64,000 bases of DNA from Hyperoodon ampullatus (Eukaryota > Chordata > Mammalia > Artiodactyla > Ziphiidae), in assembly GCA_949752795.1 (NCBI GenBank), contig OX457068.1:60887582-60951581 (forward strand). Reading direction: 5' to 3'. The notes below the pieces were generated by a model, which was not told where the DNA came from, ran no database searches, and saw only the letters and a program-made list of their open reading frames with translations. Position numbers and translations under genes: made by a program. Shown here piece after piece: positions 58,365-64,000 of the stretch. Each line of letters begins with the position of its first letter. Position 1 is the stretch's first letter.

Positions 58365-60349
58365 GAGATTAATCCTTTGTCAGTTGCTTCATTTGCAAAT
58401 ATTTTCTCCCATTCTGACGGTTGTCTTTTGGTCTTGTTTATGGTTTGCTTTGCTGTGCAAAAGCTTTGAAGTTTCATTAGCTCCCATTTGTTTATTTTTG
58501 TTTTTATTTCCATTTCTCTAGGAGGTGGGTCCAAAAGGATCTTGCTGTGATTTATGTCATAGAGGGTTCTGCCTATGTTTTCCTCTAAGGGTTTGTTAGT
58601 GTCTAGCCTTACATTTAGGTCTTTAATCCATTTTGAGTTTATTTTTGTGTATGGTGTTAGGGAGTGTTCCAATTTCATTCTTTTACATGTAGCTGTCCAG
58701 TTTTCCCAGCAACACTTACTGAAGAGGCTGCCTTTTCTCCACTGTATATTCTTGCCTCTTTTATCAAAGATAAGGTGACCATATGTGTGTGGGTTTATCT
58801 CTGGGCTTTCTATCCTGTTCCATTGATCCATATTTCTGTTTTTGTGCCAGTACCACACTGTCTTGATTACTGTAGCTTTGTAGTATAGTCTGAAGTCAGG
58901 GAGCCTGATTCCTCCAGCTCCTTTTTTCTTTCTCAAGATTGCTTTGGCTATTTGGGGTCTTTTGGGTTTCCATACAAATTGTGAAATTTTTTATTATACT
59001 TCTGTGAAAAATGCCATTGGTAGTTTGACAGAGATTGCAACGAATCTGTAGATTTACAAGCAGCTCATGCAGCTCAATATCAAAAAAACAAACAACCCAA
59101 TTCAAAAATGGACAGAAGACCTAAATAGACATTCCTCCAAAGAAGATATACAGATTGCAAAAAAACACATGAAAGGATGCTCAACATCATTAATCATTAG
59201 AGAAATTCAAATCAAAACTATAATGAGATATCATCTCACACTGGTCAGAATGTCCATCATCAAAAAATCTACAAACAATAAATGCTGGAGAGTGTGTGAA
59301 GAAAAGGGAACCCTCTTGCACTGTTGGTGGGAATGTAAATTGATACAGCCACTATGGAGAACAGTATGGAGATTCCTTAAAAAACTAAAAATAGAACTCC
59401 CATATGACCCAGCAATCCCACTACTGGGCATATACCCTGAGAAAACCATAATTCAAAAATAGTCATGTACCAAAATATTCATTGCAACTCTATTTACAAT
59501 AGCCAGGACATGAAAGCAACCTAAGTGTCCATCAACAGATGAATGGATAAAGCAGATGTGGCACATATATACAATGGAATATTACTCAGTCATAAAAAGA
59601 AATGAAAATGAGTTATTTGTAGAGAGGTGGATGGACCTAGAGTGTGTCATACAGAGTGAAGTCAGTCAGAAAGAGCAAAACAAATACTGTATGCTAACAC
59701 ACATATGTGGAATAATAATAATAATAAAAGTTCTGAAGAACCTAGGGGCAAGATGGGAAATAAAGACACAGACCTACTAGAGAATGGACTTAAGGATATG
59801 AGGAGGGGGTAGGGTAAGATGGGAAAAAGTGAGAGAGTGGCATGGACATATATACACTACCAAACGTAAAAGAGATAGCTAGTGGGAAGCAGCCACATAG
59901 CACAGGGAGATCAGCTCAGTGCTTTGTGACCACCTAGAGGGGTGGGATAGGGAGGGTGGGAGGCAGGGAGAGAGACGCAAGAGGGAAGAGATATGGGAAC
60001 ATATATATATGTATAACTGATTCACTTTGTTATAAAGCAGAAACTAACACACCATTGTAAAGGAATTATACTCCAATAAAGGTGTTAAAAAAAGAAAAAA
60101 TAGGGCTTCCCTGGTGGCGCAGTGGTTGAGAGTCCACCTGCCGATGCAAGGGACACAGGTTCGTGCCCCAGTCCGGGAAGGTCCCACATGCCATGGAGCA
60201 GCTGGGCCCGTGAGCCATGGCCACTGAGCCTGTGCGTCCAGAGCCTGTGCTCCGCAATGGGAGAGGCCACAGCACTGAGAGACCCGCGTACTGAAAAAAA
60301 AAAAAAAGAAAAGAAAAGAAAAAATAAATAAATAAAAGTAAAATAAAAT
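58365..60349 (+). mobile_element. 5'-inverted (twin-primed) L1 with 20-bp target duplication
   Basis: Flanked by aaaatagactacattttctg at 58,345-58,364 and 60,350-60,369, a perfect 20-bp duplication with the insertion site ttt|aaaa. The 3' part (59,054-60,102 and the rest of the tail) is in plus orientation: the C-terminal region of ORF2 (59,067-59,462, with the cysteine motif), 3' UTR and A-tail. The 5' part (58,365-59,053) is the preceding ORF2 segment in reverse orientation, with a 197-codon open frame on the minus strand. The two parts meet in the L1 sequence almost without overlap, as expected from twin priming. A CHR SINE sits in the A-tail. Only mildly decayed, so it is comparatively recent. 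Confidence 0.97.
60103..60314 (+). mobile_element. CHR-type tRNA-Glu SINE in an L1 A-tail
   Basis: Target duplication aaagaaaaaata at 60,091-60,102 and 60,315-60,326. The L1 tail continues on the right (aataaataaaagtaaaataa) up to the L1 target duplication, so the SINE is later than the L1. Confidence 0.97.
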
Positions 60350-60669
60350 AAAATAGACTACATTTTCTGAGCCCTCAAACAGTATCCCTTGAACAATATT
60401 TAGCTCAATATGTTGATTTCTCAGATTCTGCCTGCTCAGGTAATGGGTTTGAAATTTAAGTAATTCTAAAGTCATATGTAAAACTGTAACTTTATTCCTT
60501 TAAAACTGAAATTAAGTTAAATCTCAATTCCCATTTCCAATAATGATAGAAAGCTGAGCAACTGGAGTCAAATCAGTCTCTTTCCATTTATACACTTACA
60601 GTCTCAGAGGAATCACCTCTTCCCCTTTGCACTCTCTCTGAAATGAAGCTAAATTCACAGTGAGCAGAA

Positions 60670-61414
60670 GTTTTACATTTTGATAAATTTCAATGTGTCA
60701 AATTTTGCTTTTCTGTTTAGTGCTTCTGGCATCATTTCTAAAAAATCTTTGCCTACCCAAGGTCATGAAGATAATAACCATTTTTTATTTTAGAAAACAG
60801 ATTTTATGTTTAGATCTATGATTCATCTTGAATTAATTTTTGTGTGTGGTGTGAGGTATGAGCCAATGTTCAATTTTTTCCAATGCATTTATTCAGTTGT
60901 TTTGACACCATTTGTTATAAAGACTCTAAATTCCCTACTAAGTCACCTGAGCATCTTTGCCAAAAATCAGTTGACTCTATATATGTGGGTCTATATCTAG
61001 ATTCTCTATTCTGTTTTTTGTTGTTGTTGTTGTTGTCATATAAGTCTGTTCTTACATAAATATCACACTTTCTGAATTACAACAGCTTTGTGGTAAAATG
61101 TGAATTCAGGTAGTTTAAATATTCTAACTTTGTTCTTCTTTCCAAGATATCTCATGGGCTGTTTTATACATTTGTATTCCGATATATGTTTTCTAATCAA
61201 TTCAATTTCTAAACTACTTAATTAACAAATATATCTATTGGGAATTGTTAAATTCATAAATCAACCAGAGGAAATATCTACAATATTGACTCCTCCAATC
61301 CATCGTCATGACATATTTCACTGTTAATTTAGGGCTTCTTTAATTCCCCTAAGACATGTCCCATAGGTTTCAGTGTAGATGTCATGTAGTATTTATTTAT
61401 AAATATTTCATATA
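60670..61414 (-). repeat. Ancient L1 ORF2 relic (antisense)
   Basis: Blocks 'atctttgcctacccaaggtc', 'gtgtgtggtgtgaggtatga', 'cagttgttttgacaccattt', 'atctttgccaaaaatcagtt', 'tatgtgggtctatatctaga' match antisense L1M ORF2 very clearly. A gtt-repeat (61,017-61,036) lies inside it. Confidence 0.85.
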
Positions 61415-61444
61415 TGTGTGTGTGTGTATATACACACACACACA
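61415..61444. repeat. Perfect 30-bp TG/CA palindrome
   Basis: (TG)6 TATATA (CA)6: the 30 bases equal their own reverse complement. It ends in the first two bases of the Tigger-type element. Confidence 0.97.
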
Positions 61445-61660
61445 GTTAACCCTTGAACAACTGGGTTTGAACTGCGCATGTCCACTTATGCACAGATTTT
61501 TTTCAATAGTAAATACTACTGTATTACATTGTCCATGGTTGGTTGAATCTGAGGATGAGGAGGAACTTTGCATACAGAGGGCCAACTATAGGTTATACAT
61601 GGATTTTCAACTGTGTAGAGGGTCACAGCCTTGACCCCTGCATTGTTCAATGGTCAAATG
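61443..61660 (+). mobile_element. Tigger-type (MER8-like) DNA transposon, nearly complete
   Basis: Terminal repeats cagttaacccttgaacaac and (reverse) catttgaccattgaacaatg. Internal blocks 'ttgaactgcgcatgtccact', 'ttcaatagtaaatactactg' and 'catggttggttgaatctgag'. A TA follows the right end; the left TA was lost in the microsatellite. It is non-autonomous, with no coding region. The 92-codon frame over it is spurious. Confidence 0.9.
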
Positions 61661-61915
61661 TATATATATAATTTTTTCTAAAGCTTTTGAGAGAAATTTC
61701 TTGACATGATACCTCTTTACCACTGAATGCTTTATTCAGAGTACATTTCCTAAAGTAGAAATAACTAAAGTACTATTATCAAAATCATGAAATTAATAAT
61801 GAGATAATATTCAAATCTTGTTAAGCTCAATTGTGTCCTTCATAGTAAAATCAAATTCGGGATCAAGTGTTTTGTTCAGTTGTTACTTCTCTTTAGTCCT
61901 TTTAATCTAGAACAG

Positions 61916-62120
61916 AGCTAACTTAATGTAACTTATGTGATGATAGAGATGCTGTATATCAGCATGGTCCAATAAGGTAAGCTCTACTTACATGTAATGA
62001 TTGAACACTTGAAGTATGGGTAGTATCACTAAGAAATTGATTTTTTAAATTTTATTCAATTTTTATTAATTTTAAATTTAAATAGCCTTGTGTGACTGAC
62101 AGCTTCTGTATTCAACAGTG
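61916..62120 (+). mobile_element. Short hAT-type DNA transposon (MER3-like)
   Basis: Blocks 'ttatgtgatgatagagatgc', 'tgtatatcagcatggtccaa', 'aacacttgaagtatgggtag' and 'taattttaaatttaaatagc' match the hAT-Charlie consensus with 'tgtgctgtccaatacggtag'. It interrupts the L1ME relic between 'ctttagtccttttaatctag' and 'acaattcttcagtctttc'. A possible decayed 8-bp duplication is tagaacag / taaaacaa. Confidence 0.65.
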
Positions 62121-62200
62121 AAAATTTGTAAAACAATTCTTCAGTCTTTCTTGTCTTTCATGTTCTTGATATAGGACCAGTATTTCATAGAAGGTCCCTT

Positions 62201-62428
62201 GGGCTTCCCTGGTGGCGCAGTGGTTAAGAGTCCACCTGCCGATGCAGGGGACACGGGTTTGTGCCCTGGTCCAGGAAGATCCCACATGCCGTGGATCGGC
62301 TGGGCCCGTGAGCCATGGCCATTGAGCCTGCGCGTCTGGAGCCTGTGCTCCACAACGGGAGAGGCCACAACCGTGAGAGGCCCGTATACTGCAAAAAAAA
62401 AACACAACAAAACAAAACCAAAAAAAAA
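62201..62428 (+). mobile_element. CHR-type tRNA-Glu SINE
   Basis: Target duplication catagaaggtccctt at 62,186-62,200 and 62,429-62,443, perfect over 15 bp. The tail is an A-rich stretch with interspersed C (aaaacacaacaaaacaaaac). Confidence 0.98.
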
Positions 62429-63059
62429 CATAGAAGGTCCCTTATTTTGGGTTTGTCAGTGTTTTTTCATGACTAGATTTGGATTGTGGAATTTTGGGCA
62501 GTAAAACTTCAGAAGTGATGTTGTGTTCTTCTCAGTGCATCATATCAGGTGTCCAAAGAGGTTGATTTGTTGCATTACCTATGATGTTCATTTTGATTAC
62601 TTAGTTGACATGGATCCTTGCCAGGTTTCTCCACTATTAAGTAAATAAATTTCCCTTTGCAAGTAAAAAGTGTTTTGTGGGGAGATTTTACTCATCCAAC
62701 TTTTACACATTATTTTAGCATTTATTAATGATTCTTGTCTAGGTCAGTTATTACCATGATTTTGAAAATACTCCTCCTAAAGTTTCTAATTACCCTCTCT
62801 GCTCAAGGATTAGTTCAATACAAGCTACTCTACCATCTTCAAAACCAGACCCCTGGATTATCATTTTAAACATGAATTCTCTTGGTCTAGAATAATTCCT
62901 GAAGAAGGAGATCAAATTGAATAGGTTAAATGTGAGCATACATTAAAATATATAAATGGAACATATAACAGAAGTCAAAGCTAAGTTGGTAGTACTATTA
63001 AAATGAGAAAAATAATTTTATTTTACTATAATGTATTTTTATCATTCATTAAATCATTC

Positions 63060-63260
63060 TGCATTGAATACTACCTATGCACTTACCAGTTGATATTTGT
63101 GTTTTACACATGACTCTCCTATTTAATCCTTATTATAACCCAATAAGGTAAGTGCTATTACAATCATTTGAAAAATGAGGAACCAGAGGCTTAGAGGTTG
63201 GTAATATCTTGGATTATACATCTAAGTAGTAGAATCAGTACTGTCTCTCTGACTGTGAAT
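63060..63260 (-). repeat. MIR SINE relic
   Basis: Antisense MIR: 'ctatttaatccttattataa', 'cccaataaggtaagtgctat', 'tgaaaaatgaggaaccagag', 'gcttagaggttggtaatatc'. Confidence 0.75.
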
Positions 63261-63566
63261 GTAAGCATGTGAATGTAATTCATTGTTGGTTTTATTGGGA
63301 CTTTTCCACTTTGTTCTAAAAACTTAAGCCTGGAAGAACCAATGTTCCATTATGAAGGTATCCAGTTAGTTGGTTCCAGGTCACCAAGCAAGCATCTGTG
63401 TTGTCATTTAATCTGTGTGGACAGCATATTCAAAAATAGAATTTAAGAGCTATTGTTATAATAAAAAGAAGCCATAGGGAGAGATATATCTGAAGGAAAT
63501 AACTAGAAAAGAGAAATATTTAAGTTTTGCATATAAATTCAATTCTTTCAAGCAGATCCTTTTCTT

Positions 63567-63912
63567 TTTGTTTTTGTTTTTAACATCTTTATTGGAGTAT
63601 AATTGATTTACAATGGTGTGTTAGTTTCTGCTTTAAAACAAAGTGAATCAGCTGTACATATACATATATCCTCATATCTCCTCCCTCTTGTGTCTCCCTC
63701 CCATCCTGCCTATCTCACCCCTCTAGGTGGTCACAAAGCACTGAGCTGATCTCCCTGTGAGATGCAGCTGCTTCCCACTAGCTATCTATTTATCTATTTT
63801 ACATTTGGTATTGTATATATGTCCATGCCACTCTCTCACTTCATCCCAGCTTGCCCTTCCCCCTCCCCATGTCCTCAAGTCCATTCTCTACATTTGCATC
63901 TTTATTCCTGTC
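63567..63912 (-). mobile_element. L1 3' UTR insertion with 18-bp target duplication
   Basis: A 346-bp antisense copy of only the L1 3' UTR, from tttaacatctttattggagt to the ORF2 end side. Flanked by caagcagatccttttctt at 63,549-63,566 and 63,913-63,930, a perfect 18-bp duplication. The sequence is close to the young L1 3' UTRs at 35,709 and 59,760. Confidence 0.96.
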
Positions 63913-64000
63913 CAAGCAGATCCTTTTCTTGAAGGATGAAGTTTGAAAAGCATAATGAGATCCCTGGTTTCTCCATTGGGCCAGGTCAGGCACATCAAGA

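Larger units (their letters stand above)
61700..62800 (-). repeat. L1ME-type 3' region relic (antisense), with two insertions
   Basis: Collinear blocks: 'agtactattatcaaaatcat', 'agttgttacttctctttagt', 'cttcagtctttcttgtcttt', 'ttattttgggtttgtcagtg', 'gatgttgtgttcttctcagt', 'ccaggtttctccactattaa', 'ttgtctaggtcagttattac'. The order is kept after removing a hAT element (61,916-62,120) and a CHR SINE (62,201-62,428). Same family as 36,690-37,640. Confidence 0.8.

Noticed and set aside
58343..58936. 197-codon minus-strand open frame
   Set aside because: It is the inverted ORF2 piece of the twin-primed L1, not an independent gene.

Overview
The window looks like an intergenic or intronic stretch of a whale or dolphin (cetacean) nuclear genome. 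No intact protein-coding gene, rRNA gene, working tRNA gene or CRISPR array could be supported. The cetacean call rests on seven copies of a tRNA-Glu-derived SINE of the CHR type (head beginning gggcttccctggtgg, body of about 190-200 bp, A-rich tail, target-site duplications of 9-15 bp) and on L1 elements whose 3' ends have the cetartiodactyl form ending in ccaataaagatgtt. There are no BovB or Bov-A elements, which argues against ruminants. Family names were assigned from memory of consensus sequences, not by a database search.

Layout. 1-16 kb is mostly old or single-copy sequence with MIR and L2 relics, a degenerate tRNA-Glu pseudogene (5.76 kb), a MIR split by an L1-type insertion that seems to carry 1.1 kb of transduced flank (7.57-8.87 kb), a MER5A-like DNA transposon hit by a SINE, and an MLT1-like LTR fragment. 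16.2-17.8 kb holds the decayed reverse-strand coding region of a hAT (Charlie-type) transposase. 18.66-26.8 kb is a stack of L1s inside L1s, with two MER1-type hAT elements that each keep an 8-bp target duplication. 27.2-28.85 kb is ancient L1 sequence, interrupted at 28,855-36,079 by a full-length 7.2-kb L1 with a 5' UTR, broken ORF1, broken ORF2 and a 3' UTR.

36-44 kb contains L1 relics on both strands, a MaLR LTR, a MER20-like element, a 437-bp pure purine tract that grew inside an L1, and two SINEs. From about 43.75 to 58.34 kb there are no lineage-specific insertions, only MIR, L2, a Tigger-type element and one ancient L1. 58.3-64 kb has a textbook 5'-inverted (twin-primed) L1 with a 20-bp target duplication and a SINE in its A-tail, more old L1, a second Tigger-type element, an L1ME-type relic holding a hAT element and a SINE, and a very short L1 3' UTR insertion with an 18-bp duplication.

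The elements do not form a pathway. What the window records is a layered insertion history whose order can be read from nesting and target-site duplications. The open reading frames of 60-220 codons are L1 fragments, SINE read-through, the low-complexity repeat, or chance.
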